DNA of 38,525 nt from Limnohabitans sp. (GTDB lineage Bacteria; Planctomycetota; Phycisphaerae; Phycisphaerales; SM1A02), in the NCBI GenBank assembly GCA_030054275.1, contig JASGCF010000001.1, positions 1-38,525 of the forward strand. Direction: 5' to 3'. Shown here piece by piece: positions 7,462-14,195 of this stretch. A model generated the notes under the pieces. It made no database searches, was not told the DNA's origin, and saw only the letters and a list, made by a program, of their open reading frames with translations. Made by a program: the position numbers and the translations under genes. How positions within the stretch are numbered: position 1 is the stretch's first letter; every line of letters starts with the position of its first letter.

Positions 7462-7929
7462 ATGACCAATCGCCGCGACGACTCCTATCCAGCCCCTGCA
7501 TCAGACGCGACCCCGAGCGCGGACATGCTGCATGCCATCGACGCGCGCTCCGGCAGCGTGGTCGATCGTCGCAGCGGTATCGACCGCCGCCGCTGCGAGA
7601 CGCAAGATCCAACCAATCTCGAACGCCGTCGCGGGCCAGGGCGCCGCCTCAGCGACTTCCTCCGCGAGGCGGAAGAAGGCGAAATGAACCGCGAGCAGTT
7701 CATGTTTGTCATGGCGATCGACGCCTTCAAGCGCGTCAATGGCAAGACATTCCCAGCGTGGACAGATGTGCTCGAGATCGTTCGCAAACTTGGCTATCGC
7801 AAGACCATGCCGAGCGAACTCAACTTGGGCGGCCGAGCCGAGGATTGGCGGGAACGCGCAGATGCACCGGCAAAAACCACCCACGCCGAAGATCTCGATG
7901 GTCGCGATGGCGGTCGACGCGCTGCGTAA
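7462..7929 (+). CDS. Conserved hypothetical protein with DRRSGIDRRR motif
   Basis: A soluble, charged protein of 155 residues with no signal peptide. The N-terminal third is disordered and carries Arg-rich motifs, VVDRRSGIDRRR and LERRRGPGRRLSDF, reminiscent of the leader found in some PilZ and receiver proteins, but no PilZ domain follows. The central part, around MNREQFMFVMAIDAFKRVN and FPAWTDVLEIVRKLGYRKTM, looks like a compact helical domain and is the probable conserved core. The C-terminus is charged and low in complexity. ATG 7462 follows a tggatcttgc leader without a strong Shine-Dalgarno sequence. Convergent with dapB, 38 bp away. Function not recognised; nucleic-acid binding is only a guess from charge. 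Confidence 0.75.
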   Translation: MTNRRDDSYPAPASDATPSADMLHAIDARSGSVVDRRSGIDRRRCETQDPTNLERRRGPGRRLSDFLREAEEGEMNREQFMFVMAIDAFKRVNGKTFPAWTDVLEIVRKLGYRKTMPSELNLGGRAEDWRERADAPAKTTHAEDLDGRDGGRRAA

Positions 7930-7967
7930 GAGCCACCCGTTGTCGTTCGTGGATGCAGGCGGCGCAC

Positions 7968-8657
7968 CTACGCGCAGTCCAACACATCTTCCATTTCGTA
8001 GAGCCCGGGCGCTCTGCCGGCCAACCATTTGGCTGCGCGAAGGGCGCCGGCTGCGAATAAATCGCGTGAAACAGCCTGATGCATGATGTGCAGCCGCTCA
8101 CTTGGGCCGGCAAATCGCACCTCGTGTTCGCCCACAGTGTCACCCGCGCGGATGGCATGAATCTGATCGGGCGCGATCTTCATTCCGCCTTCGCCAAGGC
8201 TCTTTGCAAGCGCGAGCGCCGTTCCCGATGGTGCGTCTTTCTTGCGATTGTGATGGCTTTCGACGATGTCGACCTGCCATGCCGCAGCGCCCAAGAGGCG
8301 TGCAGCCGTCTTCGTGAGGTGCCGAGCCACGGCAACACCAAGCGATGTATTCGGTGCAACAAGCACTGCGTTGGTGGTTGCGAGGCCACGAAGTCCGGTC
8401 AGGATGTCGTCAGAGAGACCCGTCGTACCAACCAAGAGCGCCGCATGCGTTGCTTTCGCAAGTTCGATGGAGGCTCGCGCGCCCTCGACGGTCGAGAAAT
8501 CGACGATCACTTGTGCAGCATGTGCCAAGCCAGTTTGTGCCGCATTTTCTCGATGAAAACGCGCAACAACCTCTACATCAGGGTCGACGCCTGCCAGCGC
8601 ATCAATGCGTGTCCCCATGCGTCCGCCAGCCCCGACAAGTGCAATTCGTACCGCCAT
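7968..8657 (-). CDS. dapB: 4-hydroxy-tetrahydrodipicolinate reductase
   Basis: NAD(P)H-dependent enzyme of the diaminopimelate/lysine pathway that reduces the DapA product to tetrahydrodipicolinate, feeding lysine and peptidoglycan synthesis in the cytosol. It has 229 residues, slightly shorter than the usual 240-270. Visible are the N-terminal Rossmann motif VGAGGRMGTRI (8-18), the GTTGLS loop (77-82) and APNTSLGV (101-108), and the catalytic and substrate signature SHHNRKKDAPSGTA (134-147) containing the HH pair and the KKDAPSGTA loop. The C-terminus GLYEMEDVLDC is the normal family ending. ATG 8657 was chosen over a TTG six bases upstream because ttgagga lies at suitable spacing. No other lysine genes are adjacent. 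Divergent from the H1-like gene. Confidence 0.96.
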   Translation of the reverse strand: MAVRIALVGAGGRMGTRIDALAGVDPDVEVVARFHRENAAQTGLAHAAQVIVDFSTVEGARASIELAKATHAALLVGTTGLSDDILTGLRGLATTNAVLVAPNTSLGVAVARHLTKTAARLLGAAAWQVDIVESHHNRKKDAPSGTALALAKSLGEGGMKIAPDQIHAIRAGDTVGEHEVRFAGPSERLHIMHQAVSRDLFAAGALRAAKWLAGRAPGLYEMEDVLDCA

Positions 8658-8792
8658 GATCAATCCTCAACGCGTTGTCGCAATCCACTTCAGACATCGC
8701 CATCATCGCGCAGCGCACGACATTTCATCTCAGTCGCAAAGCCAACGACAGGTCGAAAGAAAATTCCCTGATGTAGTTTTCTCTGCAGCCAC

Positions 8793-8821
8793 TTTCACAA
8801 TGTGGCCGATGTGTGTATAAC
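8793..8821 (+). promoter_or_regulatory. Possible sigma-70-type promoter of the H1-like gene
   Basis: A TATAAC -10-like hexamer (8816-8821) with a TTTCAC -35-like hexamer (8793-8798) 17 bp upstream lies about 80 bp before the small H1-like ORF. Match to consensus is only fair at -35. Confidence 0.35.
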
Positions 8822-8901
8822 TCTCTGTGGGTCCAGCTCAGTTACGCCGGCTGGCGCCTCACTCCGACACCAAGAGCGTAACCAACGCAAGGGAGCCAAC
8901 A

Positions 8902-8997
8902 ATGGCTGCAAAGAAGAAGGCCGCAAAGAAGGCCGCGAAGAAGGTTGCTAAGAAGGCCGCGAAGAAGACCGCCAAGAAGGCCGGCAAGAAGAAGTAA
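8902..8997 (+). CDS. 31-residue Lys/Ala-rich histone-H1-like protein
   Basis: A very small ORF (32 codons with the stop) made almost wholly of Ala and Lys: it starts MAAKKKAAKKAAKKV and ends KKAGKKK. Of 31 residues 17 are Lys and only Val, Thr and Gly break the AAKK pattern. This is the composition of the C-terminal tails of eukaryotic H1 and of bacterial Hc1/AlgP-type proteins, so nonspecific DNA or RNA binding or nucleoid compaction is likely (inference). Support for a real gene: a gggag ribosome-binding site eight bases before the ATG, a promoter-like sequence upstream, and a strong intrinsic terminator 70 bases after the stop, giving a self-contained unit. It is too short for default gene callers. 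No globular domain; an antisense frame of Leu/Gly repeats is a shadow. Confidence 0.8.
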   Translation: MAAKKKAAKKAAKKVAKKAAKKTAKKAGKKK

Positions 8998-9066
8998 GTT
9001 GAAGAAGTGATTCTTTGACTTGCTCGCGGCCCGATGCAACCCATCGGACCGAATGAACAGATGCTT

Positions 9067-9099
9067 GGAGGCCGCCGATGGGCGGCCTCCGGCATTTTT
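9067..9099 (+). terminator. Strong intrinsic terminator after the H1-like gene
   Basis: Perfect 10-bp stem GGAGGCCGCC / GGCGGCCTCC (9067-9076 and 9081-9090) with loop gatg, followed by ggcattttt. Stem strength and T-run fit rho-independent termination on the plus strand. Confidence 0.92.
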
Positions 9100-9542
9100 C
9101 GATTCCCACACTGCGGCGCGCGAAAGCGCACATGCATCGCGCTCCTCACGCATATGCATATTTTCCCGTCTTTCCTGCGGTTTTCTGTTCTCGTGATTGC
9201 TGCGCAAGCATGTGCATGAACAAGCACGAACAAGCATGAACGCGCAGTGCCGCGCAGCGTTCGCTATCATCGCCTTCGCACAGAGCAAACTCGTTTCTCA
9301 AGAACGAATGCTCTGCGCATCGGATGCACTCTTCAAGCATCGCAGTCCGTGCAATCATCGCGTGCGATCAATCTGATGGATGTGGGATCGTGAGGTTAAT
9401 GATGCAGTGCAGCGGACGAAGCGTGCGACCCGATCATGTCTTGTCTTCACGCAGCGCGCGAACCATGCTGACCTTGTTTTGATCTCAGCCTGATCTCTCG
9501 CTCGTCTCCAGAAAGTTCTCGCGTTACGGAGTTCTTCCCGTC
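9100..9542. other. Gene-free stretch before the ferredoxin gene
   Basis: No convincing coding region. It holds a short direct repeat of gaacaagca(c/t) with 10-bp period (about 9218-9240) and AT-richer patches such as gcatatgcatatttt (9149-9163). The ferredoxin promoter probably lies in its last 100 bp, but no clear -35/-10 pair stands out. Confidence 0.5.
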
Positions 9543-9803
9543 ATGGCACATGTCATCACTGAACCTTGCATCGGAACCAAGGACACGGCCTGCGTCGAGG
9601 TCTGCCCGGTGGACTGCATTCACCCGACCAAGAAGGAGGGCGACTACGGAGACGCCCAACAGCTGTACATCGATCCAGACACCTGTATCGACTGCGGTTT
9701 GTGCGTCGATGAGTGCCCGGTGCAGGCGATCTTCCCCCAAGACGATGTCCCAGCCGAGTGGAAGAAGTACATCCAGATCAACATCGACCACTTCAAGAAG
9801 TGA
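9543..9803 (+). CDS. Seven-iron ferredoxin, Thermus/Bacillus type
   Basis: Small cytosolic electron carrier of 86 residues. The first Cys block CIGTKDTACVEVCPVDC (C9, C17, C21, C25) has the CIGxKDxxCVEVCP signature of seven-iron ferredoxins, which lack the second Cys of a normal CxxC motif and so hold a [3Fe-4S] cluster. The second block CIDCGLCVDECP (C48, C51, C54, C58) completes the [4Fe-4S] site. The ending FPQDDVPAEWKKYIQIN is also typical of the Thermus-type protein, with an insertion (KKEGDYGDAQQ) between the blocks. The ATG follows cggag at long spacing (11 bases). Monocistronic by position; redox partners cannot be inferred. Confidence 0.95.
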   Translation: MAHVITEPCIGTKDTACVEVCPVDCIHPTKKEGDYGDAQQLYIDPDTCIDCGLCVDECPVQAIFPQDDVPAEWKKYIQINIDHFKK

Positions 9804-9883
9804 GTTGTTGATCTGCGACTCCCAATCCACGGGTCGTTCGTGAGGCGGTTCGCTGGTTGGAGACTCCCAGCCCGTCGGCACGG

Positions 9884-10558
9884 TCACTCCCAATCCACCC
9901 CATTGACCTCTGCATAAAGGGCCCGCGAGGCCTCGTCGCTGGCCGATTCGGGCACGCGTGCGCGAATCACGCCGCGCGCGGGGTTGTACCAGAACATCGC
10001 GCCCCGCCCCCCACGAAAGGTAGGGACGCGGGGGTGGTCGCGGGAGAGTTCGCCGGGCAGGGCGTACTCAATCCACGGGGCGCGCGCATTGGAAAGCCAA
10101 TTGATGGGTGTGTTCGGGGTCGTATTCGGGGTCGCATTCAGGGTCGCATTCAGGGTCGAAGTGAAGAGCGATTTGTCCGGTTGCTCGGTGAGGGAGTTGG
10201 TGGCGTTGTCGAACGGCTGATCGGCTGATGGAAGCGCGGGCATGTCATCATGCGCTGCATCAACTGCTCCATCAACTGCTCCATCAACTGCTCCATCAAC
10301 TGCTCCATCGAGCGCTTCATCAAGTGCTGCGAACCATCCGCGCTCGATGCGTATGGGGTGTCCCTGCGCGTTGAGTTCGGTGGTTCCGAGGCTCTCGCGC
10401 ATGCCAATTTCGCACGACAACCGAGCAAGCGCCGCCTGGGTTGCAGCAATCGCGGTCGCCCGTGACAGTCCCTCGCGATGTGCGGCAAGCGCGACACCGA
10501 GGGCACCGATTGCGGTCACAACCACGGCGCAATCGATCGCTCCTCGCAAGAAACGCAT
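9884..10558 (-). CDS. Membrane-anchored hypothetical protein with two 12-bp minisatellites
   Basis: A 224-residue protein with an N-terminal anchor (AVVVTAIGALGVALAAH, after MRFLRGAIDC) and an otherwise exported domain. Short N-terminus, one helix and then a helical region (RATAIAATQAALARL) recall pseudopilin-like or secretion minor components, but there is no prepilin cleavage motif, so this is weak. Two tandem repeats are encoded: DGAVDGAVDGAVDGAVD around residues 85-100 and TLNATLNATPNTTPNT near 145. The C-terminal half has FRGGRGAMFWYNPARGVIRARV, which looks like a folded strand-rich segment. ATG 10558 follows gggagaacgc. The frame stays open farther, but that is antisense to the M16 gene. 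Function unknown. Confidence 0.72.
   Translation of the reverse strand: MRFLRGAIDCAVVVTAIGALGVALAAHREGLSRATAIAATQAALARLSCEIGMRESLGTTELNAQGHPIRIERGWFAALDEALDGAVDGAVDGAVDGAVDAAHDDMPALPSADQPFDNATNSLTEQPDKSLFTSTLNATLNATPNTTPNTPINWLSNARAPWIEYALPGELSRDHPRVPTFRGGRGAMFWYNPARGVIRARVPESASDEASRALYAEVNGVDWE
10113..10160. repeat. 12-bp tandem repeat, four copies (Asn/Thr-Pro segment)
   Basis: Four copies of ttcrgggtcgna (10113, 10125, 10137, 10149), with only single-base differences. In frame on the minus strand, encoding the TLNATLNATPNTTPNT segment of the membrane-anchored protein. Confidence 0.9.
10261..10308. repeat. 12-bp perfect tandem repeat, four copies (DGAV segment)
   Basis: caactgctccat repeated four times without a mismatch, with diverged copies at 10249-10260 and 10309-10332. 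In frame on the minus strand, encoding DGAV units. Perfect identity suggests recent expansion. Confidence 0.95.
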
Positions 10559-10766
10559 GCGTTCTCCCGATTCTCGCCCCCGCGACCACAACGATGGAGA
10601 CGCGGGATCTTCCGCGCCGGACCCAAGAGGATCGGCCTTCGCACGCAACGACTTTCGCGGGTGCGCGCAGAAACCTCTCGAACCCGCCTGCGCGGTGCCA
10701 GTTCTCTCGTTTGCAACAGTTGAAAGGTTTCGGCCGGATGTGTTGAGGGCTGTTAGCATCGCCGTG

Positions 10767-12044
10767 ATGTCCAATCGTTCTCTCCCAAAGGCCAATCCCA
10801 TCCATGTCCGCATGCTTGAGTGCGGAATGCCGCTTCTTGTCGAGGAAATGGCTGGCGTGCGAACAGCGGCGGTGAGTTGGTTGGTACCAGCTGGGAACGC
10901 GACCGATCCGTGCGATGAAGCAGGTGACGGTTGGTCGAGTTTGCTTGCGGAATTGGCGCAGCGCGGTGCGGGCGAACGCAACAGTCGCGAGTACTCCGAC
11001 GCGCTTGACCGAGCTGGCGTGCAGCGCGCTGTCACGCCATCCGCCGTTCACATCGTGGTGTCTGCAACAACGATCGGCGCACGCATCCATGAGGCGCTGC
11101 CGCTCCTATCGGATCTCATCGTGCGACCTCACTTGCCGAGCGAAGCGCTCGATGCGGTGCGAAGTTTGGCCATTCAATCGCTTGAGAGTTTGCAAGACGA
11201 TCCGCAGCACCGTGTATCACTGCGGCTGCGCGAGCGACATCTTCCTCCGCCGTTCAATCGCACTGGATACGGAAATCGCGTGGCGTTTGAGCAAGCGTCG
11301 ATCGACGCGCTGCGTGACGATTGGCGTCGACGCGTGCGGCCTGTCGGGTCGATTCTTGCTGTCGCGGGCGCTGTGAACGCAGATGATTTGGCTCGTTCAC
11401 TGGATCGACTGCTCCGCGATTGGCACGGTGTCGCCGAGGATGTACGCGCAACCGGACCGTCGATTGGCGGAGCACTGCACGAAGAAGATGCATCGAACCA
11501 AACGCACATCGCGATCGGTTTGGACGCTCCCAATGAGCGCGATCCAGACTCGCTCTTGTGCCGCTTGGCGACGATCATCCTTGGCGGCGAAAGTTCGAGT
11601 CGTCTCTTCACAGAAGTTCGTGAGCGACGCGGTCTTTGTTACGCGGTCAACGCTGGCTATGCGGGTGGCCGTGATCGCGGCATGGTTGCGCTGTACGCAG
11701 GAAGCACCCCTGACCGTGCACAGGAAACCCTCGACACGATGCGCGCCGAACTCGAGCGGTTCGAGCATGGCGTGACACCCGATGAGTTCCGCCGCGCCAT
11801 TGTGGGCATGAAGAGCCGACTGGTGATGCAGGGCGAGAGCACTGCGGCGCGTTCTGCGGCTCTCAGCAGCGACTGGTACCGCCTCGGTCGCGCGCGCTCA
11901 TTGGGTGAACTCTCGGCCGAAGTGGACGCAGTTTCGCTTGATGCGCTGAACGGGTGGATTTCGAAGGGTATGACTGGCGCGTGGCGCGCTCGCCGCACGC
12001 TGTGCACCGTCGGACAGCGCCCGCTTGAGATTGCGGGATTTTGA
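10767..12044 (+). CDS. M16 (insulinase/pitrilysin) peptidase homologue lacking the zinc motif
   Basis: A 425-residue protein with the two-domain M16B architecture: N-terminal domain (1-220) with GMPLLVEEMAGVRTAAVSWLV and C-terminal domain with ILGGESSSRLFTEVRERRGLCYAVNAGY, where the Arg-Tyr pair that binds substrate backbone is kept. Where active members have HxxEH, this protein reads GWSSLLAELAQRG (55-67), so both His ligands and the catalytic Glu are replaced (S58, A61, E62). It is therefore probably inactive alone, like the non-catalytic subunit of heterodimeric M16 proteases or mitochondrial MPP-alpha. No active partner lies next to it in the window. No signal peptide is seen from ATG 10767 (GTG 10764 is an alternative). 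Divergent from the repeat protein. Confidence 0.9.
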   Translation: MSNRSLPKANPIHVRMLECGMPLLVEEMAGVRTAAVSWLVPAGNATDPCDEAGDGWSSLLAELAQRGAGERNSREYSDALDRAGVQRAVTPSAVHIVVSATTIGARIHEALPLLSDLIVRPHLPSEALDAVRSLAIQSLESLQDDPQHRVSLRLRERHLPPPFNRTGYGNRVAFEQASIDALRDDWRRRVRPVGSILAVAGAVNADDLARSLDRLLRDWHGVAEDVRATGPSIGGALHEEDASNQTHIAIGLDAPNERDPDSLLCRLATIILGGESSSRLFTEVRERRGLCYAVNAGYAGGRDRGMVALYAGSTPDRAQETLDTMRAELERFEHGVTPDEFRRAIVGMKSRLVMQGESTAARSAALSSDWYRLGRARSLGELSAEVDAVSLDALNGWISKGMTGAWRARRTLCTVGQRPLEIAGF

Positions 12045-12141
12045 ACTGGTAAGCGTTCGAGCGGCGATCACTCGGATCGACCGCGTTGTGCGTTGCTGCG
12101 AGGCAGCCGCATAGAGGTTTTGCGCCTCAGATCACCTCGAG

Positions 12142-12177
12142 CACTTAGATCACTTAGATCACTTAGATCACTTCAAG
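12142..12177. repeat. 9-bp tandem repeat over a stop codon
   Basis: cacttagat three times (12142, 12151, 12160), then the related cacttcaag (12169). Each copy carries a TTA, that is TAA on the minus strand, and the one at 12163-12165 is the stop of the gene starting at 12447. Confidence 0.92.
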
Positions 12178-12447
12178 CACGCTGTAGCGGTCGAGATTGA
12201 GGGTCACGAGTTCGCCGTCGTCTTTGCGGATTTCGAGGCGGTCAAGCCACAACTTGTCCGCCTTTGCGTGGGCGAACCATGAACCCGTCTTCGCTTGGCG
12301 GAAGCGGCACACAACTCCCTCAACCGATGTCGTCCACACCGTGTGGGTTTGCGGCAACTGTTGGGTCACGCGAACGCGGGCACCCGGCGCGAGCGACACA
12401 ACTTCAAGTGAGTTCGACGAACGATCGAGTGCTGCTGGGTCGGACAT
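12163..12447 (-). CDS. Small conserved hypothetical protein
   Basis: A 94-residue soluble protein of unrecognised family. After a short polar N-terminus it has alternating strand-like segments: SLAPGARVRVTQQL, VWTTSVEGVVCRFRQAKTGSWF, KLWLDRLEIRKDDGELVTLNLDRYSVLEVI. This suggests a small beta-barrel (SH3/Tudor-like) fold, and the Lys/Arg content would suit nucleic-acid or protein binding; that is inference. ATG 12447 was chosen over an upstream GTG/CTG region because the protein then starts MSDPAALD; no strong ribosome-binding site was found. The stop is inside the 9-bp repeat, so repeat slippage would not extend the protein. Convergent with the M16 gene. Confidence 0.68.
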   Translation of the reverse strand: MSDPAALDRSSNSLEVVSLAPGARVRVTQQLPQTHTVWTTSVEGVVCRFRQAKTGSWFAHAKADKLWLDRLEIRKDDGELVTLNLDRYSVLEVI

Positions 12448-12612
12448 GGGGCTGAGTATACGGGTACGGCGTTCACGACACGCGGCGCGGAGTGCGCACC
12501 AAAAGGTCATCCTCGCCAAGATGACCCTCGCCGAGTTGACCTTCGCTTGAATACGAAGGATCCCAAATGGGTGGATCCCGAATGGGTGTCAGTATTGAAA
12601 CAATCGGGTGTC

Positions 12613-13419
12613 TTATCCGCCGATGCGCGCAGGAGTTGCAGCGTGGAAGCGGGCAACATCGAACGCTTCGAGGGTGACCTTCACATCCACAGTGTTGCCG
12701 CCGCGCAGCACAAGGAAGTCGATGGTGTCGCCCGCCTTCTTCGAACGAAGCACCTTCCGCACATGCGAAGGGCTCGCGTCTTCACTGTTGTCGACCTTGA
12801 TGATGATGTCGTGATCTCGCAGGCCACCCGCGTGTCCGTTCAGTTCTTCCGCGACATCTTCGAGGACAGACACCTTCCGCGGCGACAGATTGAGGTGCGT
12901 TGCGAGCACTGGGTCCAACTCGCGCATCCGCACACCCAGCATCACCGGTGGCGGGGTGGGCACGACGGGTGCTGGGCCCTGTTGGGGGGAGTGATTGAAA
13001 CCTGAATTGAAAGTTGGATTGGGCGGAATCACGGGCTGGAACCCCATCGGCGGTTGTGGGCCGCGGCCGTCCATGCGGTACACGCTGCGGGTGATGCGCC
13101 GCTCGCGCCGTTCTGCATGATCCCCATCACCGCCGTCATGATCATCACCATCCTCGGTCCCAGCATCGTTTTCTTCAACGATCACAACCACCATCTGATC
13201 GTCTTCCATGTCGCCAGACCCTTCGATTCGCTCATCGATCATCGACCACTGGGCCGGCGTCTTCGAAGACTTGGTCCGAGCGTCAATACCCTTCTTGGTC
13301 GATGTTGGACGGCCAGATTCTGTGGTTTCGCAGCCCAGCGTGGACAGCGCAGCGGCCATCAACAAAGTGACTGCGATGGGGGATACGGCACGACGAACAG
13401 TGATCACGAGCGGTTCCAT
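12613..13419 (-). CDS. Exported PDZ-domain protein
   Basis: A 268-residue exported protein. The N-terminus has a basic start, a hydrophobic stretch (SPIAVTLLMAAALSTLGC) and a Cys at a lipobox-like position, though the residues before it (TLG) fit the consensus imperfectly. A disordered acidic region follows (DAGTEDGDDHDGGDGD), then a Pro/Asn-rich linker. The C-terminal 100 residues form a PDZ domain: VMLGVRMRELD for the carboxylate-binding strand, VSVLEDVAEELNGHAGGLRDHDIIIKVDN and AGDTIDFLVLRGGNTVDVKVTL. PDZ domains bind protein C-termini, so a role as an adaptor or in envelope proteolysis is possible, but no protease domain is present. The start is oddly preceded by CCTCCT rather than AGGAGG. 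Confidence 0.82.
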   Translation of the reverse strand: MEPLVITVRRAVSPIAVTLLMAAALSTLGCETTESGRPTSTKKGIDARTKSSKTPAQWSMIDERIEGSGDMEDDQMVVVIVEENDAGTEDGDDHDGGDGDHAERRERRITRSVYRMDGRGPQPPMGFQPVIPPNPTFNSGFNHSPQQGPAPVVPTPPPVMLGVRMRELDPVLATHLNLSPRKVSVLEDVAEELNGHAGGLRDHDIIIKVDNSEDASPSHVRKVLRSKKAGDTIDFLVLRGGNTVDVKVTLEAFDVARFHAATPARIGG

Positions 13420-13604
13420 AGGAGGTCACATCGGCTTTCGGCGAAGTGAGGCTGCAAAACCTGCCGCGGCCGCGACGCCAAAGACCTTCGTGAGAACCGA
13501 CGCGTTCCGAAATCGACGCGTTCTACATTTGACGCGCCAGAAAATGAGGCGATATGAAACCCGTACCCTGCGCAATCGACGCGTTGGCCCCCACCCATTG
13601 ATCC

Positions 13605-14171
13605 ATGCATCGCACTTGTATCTCTCTCGCCACTCTGGGTCTTGTCATGTTCGGCGGTTGCGCGCCTCGCACGACAGATCCAGTTGATCAAACTCCGATG
13701 CAGGCTTCGGAAACAACCGGACCAGGCCAAGTACCGCCGTCCGTTGTTGCACCGTTGAGCATGGTTCCTCTCACGGGACGCCCGCTTCGCCTCACGGCGA
13801 CCAAGTTGGTCTGTACGCCACTTTCGCAAACAACCTCAACGCAAGCAGCTGTGGGCGGCGGATCGCCAAAGTGCGTTGATGTGCGCATCGAAGCACTTGA
13901 CGCGGCGGGCAATGCTGCGCGCCTCGCGGGGGAACTCCGCATCCTGTTGCGCTGTGCAGATTGTGATCCGGAATACAGCGCTTTCGATGTACGGCTTCTT
14001 GATTTGGCAGACGAGAAAAAGGTGTACGACGAGACGCTCGATCTGTATGTCTTCCGTGTCTTGCCGCGATTCACGCACGCACCAGAACCTGGCACCGTGA
14101 TCGAGATCACCCTCGCGTTGAACGCTCCTGACGGCACGGTGCTCGAAACACGCGGCTCGGTGCGGTGGTAG
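13605..14171 (+). CDS. Putative lipoprotein of unknown function
   Basis: A 188-residue exported protein. MHRTCISLATLGLVMFGGC is a short signal peptide ending in a lipobox-like FGGC, so it is probably lipidated at Cys19. A Thr/Pro-rich linker is followed by a strand-rich domain (LRLTATKLVC, CVDVRIEALDAAGNAARLAGELRILL, FDVRLLDLADEKKVYDETLDLYVFRV, TVIEITLALNAPDG), in pattern an Ig-like or C2-like beta sandwich. The Cys pair CADCD might form a disulfide or bind metal. The plus-strand gene sits between two minus-strand genes with about 185 bp upstream for its promoter, and its stop is 24 bp from the convergent amidohydrolase gene. Family not recognised. Confidence 0.75.
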   Translation: MHRTCISLATLGLVMFGGCAPRTTDPVDQTPMQASETTGPGQVPPSVVAPLSMVPLTGRPLRLTATKLVCTPLSQTTSTQAAVGGGSPKCVDVRIEALDAAGNAARLAGELRILLRCADCDPEYSAFDVRLLDLADEKKVYDETLDLYVFRVLPRFTHAPEPGTVIEITLALNAPDGTVLETRGSVRW

Positions 14172-14195
14172 AGAAGCGCGGCTGCACCGATCTTC

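Noticed and set aside
7462..7929. PilZ domain in the DRRSGIDRRR protein
   Set aside because: Only the Arg-rich leader resembles PilZ proteins; no D/NxSxxG motif follows.
8842..9288. Minus-strand ORF rich in Leu/Gly (LLGGLLRGLL)
   Set aside because: It is the antisense of the Lys/Ala codons of the H1-like gene.
10242..10766. Plus-strand extension upstream of the M16 ATG
   Set aside because: It is antisense to the repeat-bearing gene and shows Ser/Thr/Ala repeats only; the M16 domain starts at 10767.
10559..11035. N-terminal extension of the minus-strand gene ending at 9884
   Set aside because: It would run opposite the start of the M16 gene; ATG 10558 has a good ribosome-binding site and begins with a clear membrane segment.
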